64,000 nucleotides of DNA from assembly GCA_030323885.1 (NCBI GenBank), contig CM059193.1, positions 58,176,042 through 58,240,041 of the forward strand, given 5' to 3'. A program made the translations under genes and the position numbers. Below the pieces are notes generated by a model, which was given only the letters and a program-made list of their open reading frames with translations, did no database searches and had not been told where the DNA came from. Shown one piece after another: positions 1 to 10,977 of this stretch (position 1 is its first letter; every line of letters begins with the position of its first letter). The stretch is from Branchipolynoe longqiensis (Eukaryota > Annelida > Polychaeta > Phyllodocida > Polynoidae).

Positions 1-280
1 CCTTATTGGCTCAGTAATGTCCTGGAATTTGGTATTTTGATGTAACCTCAAATGTATGTTCTTGGAGCATTCTTAAACCCCCATCCCCTACCTGTCCTGC
101 TGCCAAGTTCGCTCAGTCTGCAACATTTTGTTATCAAAATGTTGCTCGTTGCCTTGAAAATGTTCTTGAATGTTCTTGAATCTGATAGCCAACTTGTTGT
201 GTGAACCCTGGTTGTGCTATGGGTACACTTTTAACTAACTTCTGCTGTGGTGTTTTTTTAACTGCTCTAAATATTTTCAG

Positions 281-397
281 AATACCTCCCCGCCAGCTAA
301 AAAGGCACGAAAGTCACTCGAGCGGAAGTGGTCCACACCGGGTGACATTGCGTTGTTTGGGAAGTCTGAAGGGCTGAACATGATCCCAGAAACCCCG
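281..397 (+). CDS. exon of unidentified gene (NTSPPAKK...IPETP)
   Basis: 117 bp, 39 codons, phase 0 on both sides. Acceptor tattttcag at 272-280, donor GTAGGT from 398. Contains the basic cluster PAKKARKSLERK, a candidate nuclear localisation signal, and STPGD and ETP proline-directed sites. Confidence 0.7.
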
Positions 398-2933
398 GTA
401 GGTTCACACAATGTCCGCCTTAAAAATAAAAAATGATCAGATATTGTGTTTGCATAACAGTAGACCTTCTTAGTTCAAGGTCCGTAAGGGGCTTGGAAAG
501 CCTTGAAAAGTCTTTGAATTTCATTTGCCCCATTTCGAGACGTTGAAAAGCTTTGAATTTTTAACTATTTTGGGTAATTAGTCTTGAAGAGCCTTGAATT
601 CCATTAAACTGTCCTCACTAATCTAAATTAGTCTGAAATCGGATTCATCATGGTTGATTTTTTTCCCCTTGCAATCGAAATAAAAATTCTTGAATTCATA
701 TCAAAGACGGCCTTGAAATAGCCTTGAATTTCATATCTTCACATGTGTACGGGCAGTGTATAAAGGAGATGCTAATTATTTATGTAATATAATACTTAAC
801 GTATTCACACTTAAATTATATCCAAATGTTCATCCGTAACTATCTTATTTTCAGGATTCTCAGTTTGCCCAATTTTCCTAATATGTTTATCAATTTCGCA
901 CATTTCTCTACAAAAGAAGGAAACAGCCGCTTAGTTTTCCCTTAGCCAACGAGTGTTTATTTGCGTCCCACAGAGTAAGTCGCTGATCGGTGAGCAGAGT
1001 ATTGTCTTCTCACCGCCTTCTATCCTGAAGGAGACACTTCACGACACCCAGATCAGTCTGAACGACGCATTCACTCTGCCTTCAACACCGACCGAGAAGC
1101 TGAAGCACCGGGTATGTGTGCGCCTCCTCAAATAATAAAAGCAATGGTAGTTTGACGACTGAATGCGGTACCCGAATCGGTAGAGCGCAGGCTCCCATGC
1201 GGAAGGTCAGGAGTTCGAGTACCCGCGATCCTAACCAATGACTTATAAAATTGATACTTGTCGCTACCTAGCCTGGCTCCCGGCATTAATAGGATAGGAC
1301 ATGGACTGGTTGGCTTAGTATCAGGATAATGTGACTGCGTGGGATATCAGGTCATGGTGTTGGCGGTCTGGTCTCCCAGTGGGGCAGTGCTATAAAGTCA
1401 CCATGGGTGCACACTGTCACATGTCGGTACCCGTCCCGATATGACCGTAGATATTGCTAGGACGTAAAACAACTAAGCATTTCAATTCAACGAAACCGCA
1501 GTTTCTCTTATTCACCAAGGTTCAGCATGTTGTGGTGATTGGCCAAATCTCAACTTTGTCATCTATTACTTGTGAGAACCAACGATATTGTAGTAGTCTG
1601 CACGGACCTCAGGCAAGGGGCCGCATAGACAGACAGGCATGGATAGGGTGATGACATCAGGGAGCCTAGGTGGTTTAATGGTTAGCACACTAGCTCGGAA
1701 TGCAAGAGGTGTTGGTTTGAATCCTGCTCTAGACGCAATATATCCCATTTTCATCACGCCGCACGGCACTATCCAAGTCAATGGTAACTTTACTTGCACT
1801 TTCGCTTACACTTTGTATCACTCCGAATTGATTATGATATTTCTTTTTATTTCAGAGCAAATCAAAGGCCATTCAGCACATCCGGTTTGAGGAGACGCCC
1901 AGCAAAACACCCCTTCGTGTGAGTGTTTTAGTCGAATTCGTGCAATTAATGCCCAACAAAGTGCACAGCTGCTATTACTGTGTGTAATCGGTCAGTTGTC
2001 AATAAAGGCACACTACATATATGATATTTAGGTTATTTAAAAATGTCACATGATGCTGCCTCTAGTATTGACGTTTATAACTCTAAGTAGCTTGTCAGTC
2101 ACTGAGTCTAAGGGTTCTGACTTATTTAATTTGAAGCTATTTACTAGCTGTTTGTTGGGATTTTACGTCCTAGCCGCATCTAAGGTCCTATCAGGGTGCT
2201 CTTATACCCCCTCCCCTGCCTACAACATGTAGAACAGTTTTAAAAGCACCCAGCAGAAGTGTAAAATGTACCCACAGAACAGTCTCACAAGTCGGTATGA
2301 ACTTAGATGTTGCCAGGACAACCAACCAAGATGTATCAATCACGAATGCGCTATTACAGTGAGAGATATGGAAGGGGTCGTTTTTTTTGTTGTTGATCAA
2401 ACTGCCAGCGTCAAAATTTGAGAACTCGGGGATAATTTTTTTTATATTTGCTTATTAACGTTAAACAAAATGCAAAGGAAACTAAATGTAGATGACAACA
2501 ATTAGGTTCGAATCCCATTCTTATATATGACCTTGGGTTTTGGTAGAACAGAAAACCCAGGCAAGAACGAGTTTGATATGGGTGATAATATAGGCACAAC
2601 AAGGATAGTTGAAACCTGACTTCCAGTATTTTTTGCGAAATTCCCTGACAGTGCTAATCCTATGGGGAAAATCTGTGTTTTCACGGAAATTAGCCGTCGG
2701 TGTAATAATCTCCGCTTGATTGTCGCGATTTTTGCTGAAGACCACTTTCCTCCTTGAGAACTAGTTGGGACGAGACTACAAGCTACAATGTGTGCTTTTG
2801 TTATTTGCAGCTCGATGTGAACTGGGAGAAGGTGGCCTGTGGCCTGACGAAGGACCAGCTGGACCTCACCGAGCAGGCGCGAATGTGGCTCACTCACCTT
2901 GGCAACGTACGGCCACGCTCACTGAAATTGTAG
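281..2933 (+). CDS. 3' end of an unidentified multi-exon host gene (4 exons)
   Basis: Four exons, 281-397, 974-1111, 1856-1918 and 2811-2933, each preceded by AG and followed by GT (last one by a stop), all joining in phase 0. The conceptual product is about 146 residues of a larger protein whose 5' part lies left of the window. It is rich in basic, Ser/Thr-Pro sites (SPPAKKARKS, STPGD, ETPSK, FSPPSILKE, STPTEK, EETPSKTPLR), which looks like a disordered nuclear or cell-cycle-regulated tail with many proline-directed kinase sites; that role is inference. The last exon encodes a more ordered helix-like stretch (LDVNWEKVACGLTKDQ...WLTHLGN). I do not recognise the family. The phase agreement and the absence of stops in 438 coding bases make the gene itself convincing. 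Confidence 0.72.
465..745 (+). repeat. interspersed CTTGAAA-rich repeat
   Basis: Repeated CCTTGAAA/TTGAATT motifs with a recognisable order (GCCTTGAAAAG, TTTGCCCCATTTC, GGGTAATTAGTCTTGAA, CTAAATTAGTCTGAAATC). Related copies at 5590-5850, 6066-6275 and, inverted, 23940-24325. No coding potential; class not assigned. Confidence 0.6.
974..1111 (+). CDS. exon of unidentified gene (SKSLIGEQ...TEKLKHR)
   Basis: 138 bp, 46 codons, phase 0 on both sides. Acceptor cccacag ends at 973; donor GTATGT starts at 1112. Contains FSPPSILKE and PSTPTEK. With the previous exon it reads ...IPETP/SKSLIG. Confidence 0.72.
1163..1475 (+). repeat. tRNA-derived SINE, family S2, plus-strand copy
   Basis: tRNA-like head (CCGAATCGGTAGAGCGCAGG as A-box region, AGTTCGAGTACC as B-box region) followed by a conserved body (ACTTGTCGCTACCTAGCCTGG; GGGATATCAGGTCATGG; CAAGTCGGTACCCGTCC in other copies) and a 3' end at a GACGTAAAAC motif. 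At least ten other copies, mostly inverted, lie in the window at 4385-4978, 24604-24906, 32471-32785, 34561-34870, 42612-43354, 45317-45648, 52852-53175, 53266-53570, 59585-60022 and 61949-62224. Confidence 0.75.
1580..1775 (+). repeat. tRNA-derived SINE, family S1
   Basis: Contains a tRNA-like unit at about 1659-1735 (AGCCTAGGTGGTTTAATGG as A box, GGTTTGAATCC as B box) preceded by a conserved leader (GTCTGCACGGACCTCAGGCA). It matches the tandem pair at 63393-63890 and an inverted fragment at 49093-49200. It lies in the intron between the second and third exons of the left gene. Confidence 0.75.
1856..1918 (+). CDS. exon of unidentified gene (SKSKAIQH...SKTPLR)
   Basis: 63 bp, 21 codons, phase 0. 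Acceptor tatttcag ends at 1855; donor GTGAGT at 1919. Contains IRFEETPSKTPLR, two threonine-proline sites in a basic setting. Confidence 0.7.
2410..2755 (+). repeat. interspersed repeat, copy 1 of family with 3525-3890
   Basis: Shares an ordered series of motifs with 3525-3890: TTGCTTATTAACGTTAAACA / TTACCGATTAATGTTAAACA, ACAAGGATAGTTGAA, CCTGACTTCC, ATTCCCTGACAGTGCTAATC, GTCGGTGTAATAA. A shorter fragment is at 49240-49440. This copy sits about 55 bp upstream of the terminal exon of the left gene. Confidence 0.6.
2811..2933 (+). CDS. terminal exon of unidentified gene with stop codon
   Basis: Acceptor ttatttgcag ends at 2810. Forty codons (LDVNWEKVACGLTKDQLDLT ... WLTHLGNVRPRSLKL) then TAG at 2931-2933. 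A GTACGG sits after LGN at about 2907, so LTHLGN could instead end at a donor with further exons downstream; the in-frame stop 8 codons later makes a terminal exon the simpler reading. Confidence 0.65.
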   Translation, partial: LDVNWEKVACGLTKDQLDLTEQARMWLTHLGNVRPRSLKL

Positions 2934-3035
2934 CTTTGCCATGTCGCTATGACAACACAACATGACAGCCACGAAGCAGTTCCAGAGTTTGTCGAAAAAG
3001 CGACAACAGCAACAGAAATGACTTCACAACATTGT

Positions 3036-3150
3036 GCTGAAAGCTTATTCATGCTGAAAGCTTGTTCGTGCCTAAGCTTATTTGAGTCGGAAGCTTGTTC
3101 ACGCCTAAAGCTTATCTGTGTTGGAAGCTTATTCGTGTCGAAAGCTGATT
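3036..3150. repeat. AAGCTT-based short minisatellite
   Basis: About seven 16-18 bp units with consensus GAAGCTTRTTCGTGYCT directly downstream of the left gene's stop codon, probably in its 3' UTR. The units are diverged. Confidence 0.6.
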
Positions 3151-3524
3151 CATGAAGTGAGAACTAAACGTCTGAGCCTTCTGTACGTGCGGTTATGTAT
3201 TTATCAAACACTATACGTGCTCATTGTTGCGCATTTGTTTCTTTCCTTTTTTGAGGGAGGGGCTTAAATTTTGATACAATTTTGTTCTTCTCTGAATGGG
3301 TCAAAAGGACCTGAAATAGCAGTGAGTTAGCAGGGCTGTTTGTTACTGAGTTCCCATAGTGTTTGTCTGTTTATAATAATTATGTACCTGTTGGTGTTAT
3401 TCTGTTGTAGGAAGATAGAACTACAGTTCATGGAGTATGTTTTTTTTTTTTTAATCACCTTAAAAAACACCAAAAAAAGAAAGATGCATGTATTTATTTC
3501 CTAGGCTAATAGGCTTTTCTTACA

Positions 3525-3890
3525 GGGATGAATGATTTCCGCGATTTCGCGGATTTCCCCGATTTTTTATATTTACCGATTAATGTTAAACAAAATGCTA
3601 AGAAATCAGGAATTATATGACGACATTTGGTTAGTTTGGATCCCGTTCTTATATAACCTTAGATGTTGCGAAAACATAAAATCCCAACAAGAAGGTGTTA
3701 GGTATGTGCAAAGGATAATACAAGTCATAACAAGGATAGTTGAAGCCTGACTTCCGGCATTTTTCATGCAATTCCCTGACAGTGCTAATCATATGGGTAA
3801 AAATCAGCGTTTTCATGGAAATTCGCTGTCGGTGTAATAACCAAGCCTTGATTTCCACGATTTTCATCGGACACCACTTTAATCCCTGTG
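3525..3890 (+). repeat. interspersed repeat, copy 2 of family with 2410-2755
   Basis: Second copy of the repeat above, starting near GATTTCCGCGATTTCGCGG. No TIRs or poly(A) tail identified. Confidence 0.55.
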
Positions 3891-4384
3891 TTTAAAAGGG
3901 TTCTGGTGGTTGTCTTCCTACTTGGGCTCTTCCTGATGTGAGTTTGAGAGATTCTTTTTTGATTATTTTTTTTTTTTTTTAAATTGTCATTTGAGTGCAT
4001 GGAGTGCGTCTGCGCAGAACAGAAAGCAGGCTGCCGAGGAAAGTTTACGAGTCCTGCCGCTTGTATGCTAGTCTATAAGGACCGACCGATTGAGGGATAT
4101 TGTTGGTGTTTTCTTTGTTTGCGATGGGAATGTGATGCTAGAACTACACCGAGAGGAGTCGCTGTTTGGGCATTCTGGGAAGGGTAGTGTACAGCCAATA
4201 TTGATGCATGGATTGAAAAATGGTTTCTTGAAAAAATGGATTTTAAGTTGCATAGTCCGGGTTTTGAGTTTCAGACATTGAAAAAAAAAAAATTTAAGTT
4301 ATATTTTCTATGCAAACAGATATGAGGTTTATAATCTACATGAATTGTTTTCTTAAAGTAGCCTTTATTTTAAAGGGACTTGAC

Positions 4385-4978
4385 GCAGTTCGCAAATCGA
4401 GGGCAGGCTTGCCATGCGGAAGGTGGTAGAATTTGAATGCCAGCCGAGTCAAACCGATTACTTTATACTTGTCTCCACCTAGCCCGGGGTTCGGCATTAC
4501 TAGGATATGGCAAGGACTGCTTAGCTCAGAATAGAGATCATGTGACTGAGTGCGAAATCGGGACATAGTGCCAGCAGCCTGGGCCGCGTTCAGAGTCCGT
4601 CTCGGCGGTGACGGGCATGATGTCACACCAGTCTGAACGTCAAAAGCAGTTGGTTGTCTCGAAAATGGCCGCCACCATAGGCAGCGGCCATTTGCAATTG
4701 GAAAGCTGTGCTGTGATAGGCTGAAACCTCTGGAGACGGTGGCCATTTTCGAGGCGCTTTTTGTCTCCTATCTGAAAAGGGAGGCGTCGCCGAGACGTCT
4801 CCGCGACGCACCCTGAATGTAAATAGGCCAAAAAGCATCTCCGAGACTTATCCTGAATGCAGCCCTGGTCTCCCAGTAGAGCAGGACCATGAAGCTACAC
4901 CCATGAGTGTGCACTGTCACAAGTCGGTGCCCATCCTGACATGACCTTGGACTTTGCCAGGATATAAAACCCCAACAA
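4385..4978 (+). repeat. SINE S2 copy interrupted by a small TIR element
   Basis: The head (ATTTGAATGCC region) and body match the other S2 copies but are split between 4581 and 4865. The interrupting element (4582-4864) starts GGCCGCGTTCAGAG and ends CCTGAATGCAGCC, and is flanked by CTG at 4579-4581 and 4865-4867. Removing the insert plus one CTG gives the uninterrupted S2 reading seen elsewhere. Confidence 0.65.
4582..4864. mobile_element. short TIR element (CGTTCAG family) with 3-bp CTG duplication
   Basis: Imperfect terminal inverted repeats (GGCCGCGTTCAG / CTGAATGCAGCC) and an internal palindromic pair around GAAAATGGCCGCC / GGTGGCCATTTTC. Related ends occur at 52693-52790 and 54657-54690. 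Non-coding; DNA-transposon superfamily not assigned. Confidence 0.6.
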
Positions 4979-6419
4979 GAAAAGCATTAATTTAAAGGGT
5001 TAACTGGATATATTTAAAATGTACACATTTTGGAAAAATTTCTTGTATATTAACTCATGAAGCAGGGGAAATTTGGTCATTCCATTGCTCCTTGCCCTAT
5101 CCTAGTAATGCAGAACGCCAGGCTAGATAGCGACAAGTATAATGTTGTTTACATCATTGGTTTAACTCGGGCAGGCTCTAGGTTTTGCAACTTTGATGTT
5201 CTCACCGGACTATGCAGCTTGCAGCTACTGATGAGGGAGCTTGAAATCTGGGCACTTCATTCTGGTGTGGTTTGATGTAGGAGTATGGATGCTAGTCAGA
5301 ACTGTTTTTTTCTTGCCTTGTAGATAGCTGACAATACATAGCCGCTACCCAGATGTATACAATCTTTTCTACTGTTCCATAGAAGATATTTAAACAATGG
5401 CATGTTACCGCCCCTCCCCCGAACTGTTATTTCGAACGCAACAGCTGCCTAAAAGCTACAGTTGCGTTAACGCATGTTCATGTACGTAAAGCATCATGCG
5501 TAACGTCGAAACAAGTGTACGGATGAAGGTCATTGCGTCAGCTCATATCTGTCTTGCAAAAGGCTACGTAAACTTGAATAGTTACATGCAGGGTCCGTAC
5601 ACGGCCTGGAAAGTCGTTTGCCCCATTTCAAGGCCTTGAAAAGGATTGAATTTAACCTATTTTGGGTAATTAATTTTGAAAATCCCAATTCCATTAAGGT
5701 ACCCACTGATCTAAATTAGTCTGAAATCACCATTCTCCATTGTTCCCCCCACCCCCCCACCCCCCATTGAAATCAAAGAGAAAGTAGTCTTGAATTCCTA
5801 TTTGTTTTTAAACCTTGAAATAGCATTGAATTCCATATCTTGGTGCTGGGGGTTATTTGTGATTTGGTGTTTTCCTATGCAAATTCGTATACCTTTCAAT
5901 GCACAGGTTGAATAAATAAGATTTTTGGAAATAGACAGACATTTTAAAGAGTAGAAGTTTTTATTCACAATTTCTATACATTATTCCACAAACATGCACG
6001 ATTCCGTTCACAAGAGAAATTGCAGGAACAGTTAATGGTTGTCTTCCCACTGCTCCGAGAGATTGTGGCAGGTACGGAGCCTGAAAAGTCTTCATTTACC
6101 CCATTTCAAGGCCTTGAAAAGCTTTAACCTATCTATTTAGGGGAATTAGTCTTGAAATTCCATTAAACTGTCCAAACTGATCTAAATTAGTCCAAAATCA
6201 CCATTTGCCATTTTTCCAGATATCCTTTCAAAAACAGCCTTGAAATAACCTCAAATTCCATATCTTATCATGTGTACGGATGCTGTTGTGGCCAAACTAA
6301 GCTATTCTCCAGACTGCTACCAAAATATACATTGTCTATAGACCTATTTCATATGACGTCAGCATGGTTATTTAGGTCAGTGCGCGTGCTGTTTGGCTGA
6401 AGGATGACACACACTGCCA

Positions 6420-6830
6420 ACTCAATGGCTATGAGCAATCTTCATTGAGAAGGAGAAATATCTCTAAAGCCACCCCACCTAGAAGCAACCCGCTTGGCAC
6501 ATACACAGACGACATATTCACCGAAAGGATTATATTAAATCCATAAGGTTAAGGTTCTGTATTTCTATTAATTTTGAATAAAATTAACGTGTTGCACAGC
6601 GCGTATCGGCAAACTCAATGCATTGTCAATGGGCATGAGCAATCTTCATAGAGAAAAGGTGAAATATCTCTAAAACCACACCACCTAGAAGCAACCCACT
6701 TGGCACACATACAGAAAACCTATTCAACGAAAAGATTATATTGAATTTATAGGGTTAGGGTTCTGCATTTCTATTTTGAATAAAATCGACGTGTTGCACT
6801 GCATGTATATGCAAACTCAATGGCAGTGTG
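6420..6830 (+). repeat. two tandem units of a ~190-bp interspersed repeat (family R190)
   Basis: Each unit carries AAATATCTCTAAA, ACCACCTAGAAGCAACC, GATTATATT and TTGAATAAAAT. The same unit, singly or in tandem, recurs inside the TIR elements at 19103-19581, 39339-39818 and 58546-59036, and at 22890-23110, 28895-29400 and 47985-48410. Confidence 0.65.
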
Positions 6831-8913
6831 CCTTCGTTCTGCAGCCAAGGTGCGCGCGCATACACAATGTTTATAAACATTGAAAGGGGTCTACACAGTA
6901 GTACCTGTCTTCAGGGACCCCTCTGTGATTGGTGAATCCTTGGTGTCTGTGAACAATTTGTTCACTGTATGAACTGCTTTTGACTCATGTGACTGTCCCT
7001 CAAATGACAGGACATCTGTTATGTCAGGTCAACATTGGTCTGGTGTTTAGAAGACAGGTACTAATGTGTACATAATCTTTCACATTGTTTATGGATGTTG
7101 CATGTAGAGTTTGCAAGCGTCACCAAAAGTCTTCATTGGTCTTGAATTTATACTTTTGGTTAGAGTGCCCTCAAATGTGATTTAACTATTCTTTAATCAG
7201 TTTTTTTTGTTGGTATAAACCCTAATTATATGATATTTGAGATGAATTAGTTTTTGACAAATTCCTGTCAGTTATTTTTGTGTAATTGTTTTCCCAATAT
7301 TACATAATTTTGAGTAGATTGTATAAAAAAAATTTGGTATTGAAATGTTGCGTGTCTCCTTGAAAATGTTCTTGAATCTGGTGGCGCAACATTTTGTATG
7401 AACTTTGCTTGCACTATGATTTAATGGAATCTCGGCATGACATGTTGCTATTGATCGCTTGTAAACTATAGCTAGTATGAATCAGGAGAAATGTACATAG
7501 TTTTAATGGTTAAAGATACCACATTATACACACATGATAGTATATCATAAGACTGGAGCTCTTTCATAAGCATCACAATCATAATGTTTGTCTACATCAT
7601 CCGGCCTCATGCGCTTATATTTGTACTTAAAATGAAAAAGAGAAAAAACTAGTTTCACAAGTTGTTCTGCGATTTGTTTTGATACACCTTAGAATACTCT
7701 TGCTGCAGGAGTTCTCACTATGGTCAGCTTACTCGGTTCGCAAGCGACATTCTTCAAATTCCTGCCTGAGCAGTATTTGACATTGGTTGATAGATTGTCT
7801 AGTCGCCATGTATGAATTACTGCCTGCTATTTTTTTTTTAATGTACAGTCAGAACTAAGCATAGCTAGTTGAAAATCGCAGACCCCAAAAAAAAAATCAA
7901 TACAAAAAAAAGATTTGAAAAAAAGTATATATATATATATATATATGTAAGTCTGCATTATTGGTGCCAGGGGGAAATAAAAATAATTAAATATATGAGG
8001 GTAGCTCAGCTAAAAAAAAAAAGTCCAATATATATGTAGATCATATAATGGGATACAAGTTAGTGTTGTCCTGTCTTGCTTGCTTGCTTGTCTCTGTTAC
8101 GTTATGTACTGTCAAACCTTGGTTGTGACATGTTTGTATTAGTTTTGATGTCCTGTCGCATTCAATTTACTACCGATATTGTCATCAATTTTGTTTATAT
8201 GGTGAAAGTTATATAAATGTAGTGATTTTTGTAACGATGAATTGCTCCGCTGGTAAATTTTGTACATTTTTTTGTTTAAATTGTCATGAGTGATTTCAAC
8301 TATTTTTTCTAAGTGTTATACAATTACCACTATGTGGTTTTAAAACTGATTTTGAGCCACCCAACTAGTATATGATTTTAATAATAAAAAAATGTATTTG
8401 CGATAGGCTAGCGGGTCTGTTCATCGACAATGCTTTAGTTATGCATTAATTATGCAAGTAATGTGTACCACTCTGCTTGGGTGTGTAGCCTGAGGTTTGG
8501 AAATAAATAAAGACGTCAACAAAAAGTGTGTGACATGTGCTTGATTATTATAAGTTTTCTAGAATGAAAAATGACTAATTAACTGTTCTCTCTCTTTTAA
8601 GGCCAATTTTTAATTAATTCCACAACCACATTGATCATGTGGAAATAAATATTGTATTATTGATTGAGAAAGTTATGACTTTTTTGTATATTAAATACGT
8701 GTATAAATTCAACAAATGTTAGCGTCCATCCACAATTTAAAACATTTTCATGGTCATACAAACAGTACCGATTTACCTGCAGGCTGCAGCGTAGGGCCTC
8801 ACAATCTAGGGTGCCTCCAGTCAATGTGTATATTTTTGACAGTCAAGCCTTTGGGAGGGGGCTCACAATTTAAGTGGAATAGACGACCCCATTTCATCTA
8901 ACTGACACTGCGT

Positions 8914-8992
8914 ATTATTTATATTCTTGCGGACAGACAACGATACGACATAATAGTTGGATGAGAATATCTGGCTGAACCTCGAAAGGCCC
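8914..8992 (-). repeat. split direct repeat B2, 3' end of the Ngaro-like element
   Basis: 79-bp copy of B1, forming the outer 3' terminus of the element on the minus strand. Confidence 0.82.
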
Positions 8993-9028
8993 CTCCGTTT
9001 ATTAACATAGCTTAAGAATAATTATAAA

Positions 9029-9239
9029 GTCAAATTTCCGGCCGAAAGGATACTTGATAGCGACCGCTCCGGCCGAAGTCGGCTCACCCGAACCCCGGAA
9101 CCTGATTGGTTGCTGTCGCGAGGCACGGGCCACCCAGCTGGGTGAGTCAAGGCGGCACAGTGCGCACCAGCCATACACTGGCGGTGATAATAAGCCCTGC
9201 AGCCTAAATAATATGGGCATAACTCGTTATACAATACAT
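9029..9239 (-). repeat. split direct repeat A2 of the Ngaro-like element
   Basis: Second copy of A1, here abutting B1 on its 5' side (minus strand) and separated from B2 by 36 bp. No protein-coding meaning: short ORFs through it are not conserved in frame between A1 and A2. Confidence 0.85.
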
Positions 9240-9320
9240 TATTTATATTCTTGCGGACAGACAACGACACGACAGATAATAGTTGGATGAGAATATCTCT
9301 GGCTGAACCTCGAAAGGCCC
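9238..9320 (-). repeat. split direct repeat B1 of the Ngaro-like element
   Basis: About 83 bp (ATTATTTATATTCTTGCGGA ... CCTCGAAAGGCCC) matching 8914-8992 with two 2-bp length differences. It lies 20 bp downstream of the recombinase stop codon. Confidence 0.85.
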
Positions 9321-9340
9321 ATACCCACCCAAACTAGAGA

Positions 9341-10208
9341 TTACCTCGGCAACCCCGACAACATAGCCGCCACCCTGAGGTCAGACGCCAGTCTCTCTTC
9401 CATAGGCGCCTGTAGGTATTCGAAGACTGCGTCTGATTTCCAGTCCCCCCTTTCCTTTATTTCTAATATGGATGCTCCACACCTTCTAAGAAAGGTAGCA
9501 CCCCCTCTGCGCAGGCTATGGGTAGTGAAAACCCCCGGCTGTAAACCCGCCCGCCTGCAAAGCAACTTCAGCGAGCCTAGGTAGATGTTGTATGGCATGG
9601 GGATAGAACCCCCCCCCCTGGGGATCCTGAATGCTTGGCCCTCCGGTGGAGAGGCCATATCTGCAAAGTGCCTGCATACCCAGTATACGGCACACAGTGA
9701 CGGGTTCAACACATATGATACGGGAATTAAATGCGTTCTCTCGTGATACTGAATTGTCTTTGACTTCCTTACCCTGACCATCATCCCCCACCTGTAGAAG
9801 GTGAAGTCTGATCTGAGTAAGGAAGAGTCCGAGTCTGCTACATGGCACTTCCTTAGTAGTGCCCGAAATGACAGGAGGATAGCTGCGCGCAGAGCCACAT
9901 GGCCCGGTGATAGCCGCATTATGGCGAACAATTTTAACAGCTGGTGTGGCAATAGTGGAGGCGGCTGCTTGGTTGCGTCCCCCAGCGATCTCCTAATGGC
10001 CGACATACACTTCCTCACCCAATGGTTCTTGTAGTCTATCTGGGGGCAACCTAGATCTTTTAGGTGATTGTTTAATGCGCTCAGATATCGTTTTATCGAA
10101 CTATAACACATACGCCAGGCCAGATAAGACATGTACATACAAACTTGATCAGACTGGCACGGATAGGGCAATATCATCCCCGCAAATGTCTCGCAAAATT
10201 CCAGGTAG
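9341..10208 (-). pseudogene. tyrosine recombinase (integrase) of the Ngaro-like element, N-terminus split off
   Basis: The minus-strand reading frame carries the phage-integrase/XerC-type fold used by YR retrotransposons for integration of circular cDNA. Visible landmarks: SAM-like N-terminal part (AYLEFCETFAG, SSIKRYLSALNNH), first arginine in SFRALLRK, lysine in VRVRKSKT, HSLRRGGAT supplying the H-x-x-R pair, GDWKSDAVFEYLQ with the nucleophilic tyrosine, and TGA/TAG-type stop at 9341-9343. The catalytic set is complete, unlike most of the element. The reading frame is broken at 10209 by a 3.3 kb insertion; its first residues (LTRSVQVEA) are at 13521-13560. Precise removal of the insertion plus one 4-bp target copy keeps the frame, so the recombinase was intact when the insertion occurred. 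Confidence 0.85.
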
Positions 10209-10540
10209 GCTTTGGTCGTAATGCGTAGCATTACGCTTGATGCGAGGAGAGGAAGAGACCCTCCCCCGCCCCGGGCTGTCGCGCTGCTTCTCACCTCACC
10301 CGACGCCGCAGCTCCCTACCCTCGCCCCCGGGTCGCGCAGCATTCGCGCCTCACCCGACGCCCGCTGCTCACCCCCATTCACCCTCCCCCGGGCCGGCAG
10401 CATTCACACCTCACCTGCTGTCGCCCGTCCCGTCTCCCTCCCTTATAAGGTCGCCCGCCGGCCTCCCTCAGGCACTCGCCCTCCTGCCGCCTTCCAGCTC
10501 TCTTCCCTTTTTCTCTTCGGACCGCTCCAGGATGCCCAGA

Positions 10541-10810
10541 CCGCCCATCCCAGCACCTCGGGCACACCTCGCCGGGGGAGCGGCGCAGAGCACACCGCCC
10601 ATCCCGGCACCTCGGGCACGCGTCGCCGGGGGGGCGGCGCAGAGCACACCGCCCATCCCGGCACCTCGAGCACACGTCGCCGGGGGAGCGTCGCAGAGCA
10701 CACCGCCCATCCCGGCACACCGGGCACACCTCGCCTGGGGAGCGGCGCACAGCACACCGCCCATCCCGGCACCTCGGGCACACATCGCCGGGGGGGCAGA
10801 CCCTCCCCCG
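10541..10810. repeat. 54-bp GC-rich minisatellite, 5 units
   Basis: Units begin CCGCCCATCCCGGCACC at 10541, 10595, 10649, 10703 and 10757. The length is a multiple of three, so the array is open in several frames on both strands (18-residue repeats such as IPAPRAHLAGGAAQSTPP). Inside unit 1 of the LTR-like pair. Coding function is doubtful. Confidence 0.8.
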
Positions 10811-10977
10811 CCACCTCAAGCACCGCGGAAGGGAGCCCGGACGGCCGCCGCGGCCACGCCGGGCCCCTCCTCGGGCACGCCGGGAGGCGCCTCGCCAAGC
10901 TCGGCCCCGGGTTCCACCCCGGCGCCTCATCTGCCGCCCCACCCCTACCTCCCCCGCCCGTGCTCGTCAGGAACCAG

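Larger units (their letters stand above)
2934..8530. other. downstream region of the left gene: possible 3' UTR and old repeats
   Basis: No coding exon found. It holds the repeats listed separately. The last 800 bp (about 7700-8530) are AT-rich, low in recognisable repeats and end with GAAATAAATAAAG at about 8502-8514, a plausible polyadenylation signal for a very long 3' UTR; this assignment is inference. A (TA)n run lies at 7926-7948. Confidence 0.3.

Noticed and set aside
2502..2897. 131-codon minus-strand ORF overlapping the last left-gene exon
   Set aside because: It spans an interspersed repeat and the antisense of a supported exon.
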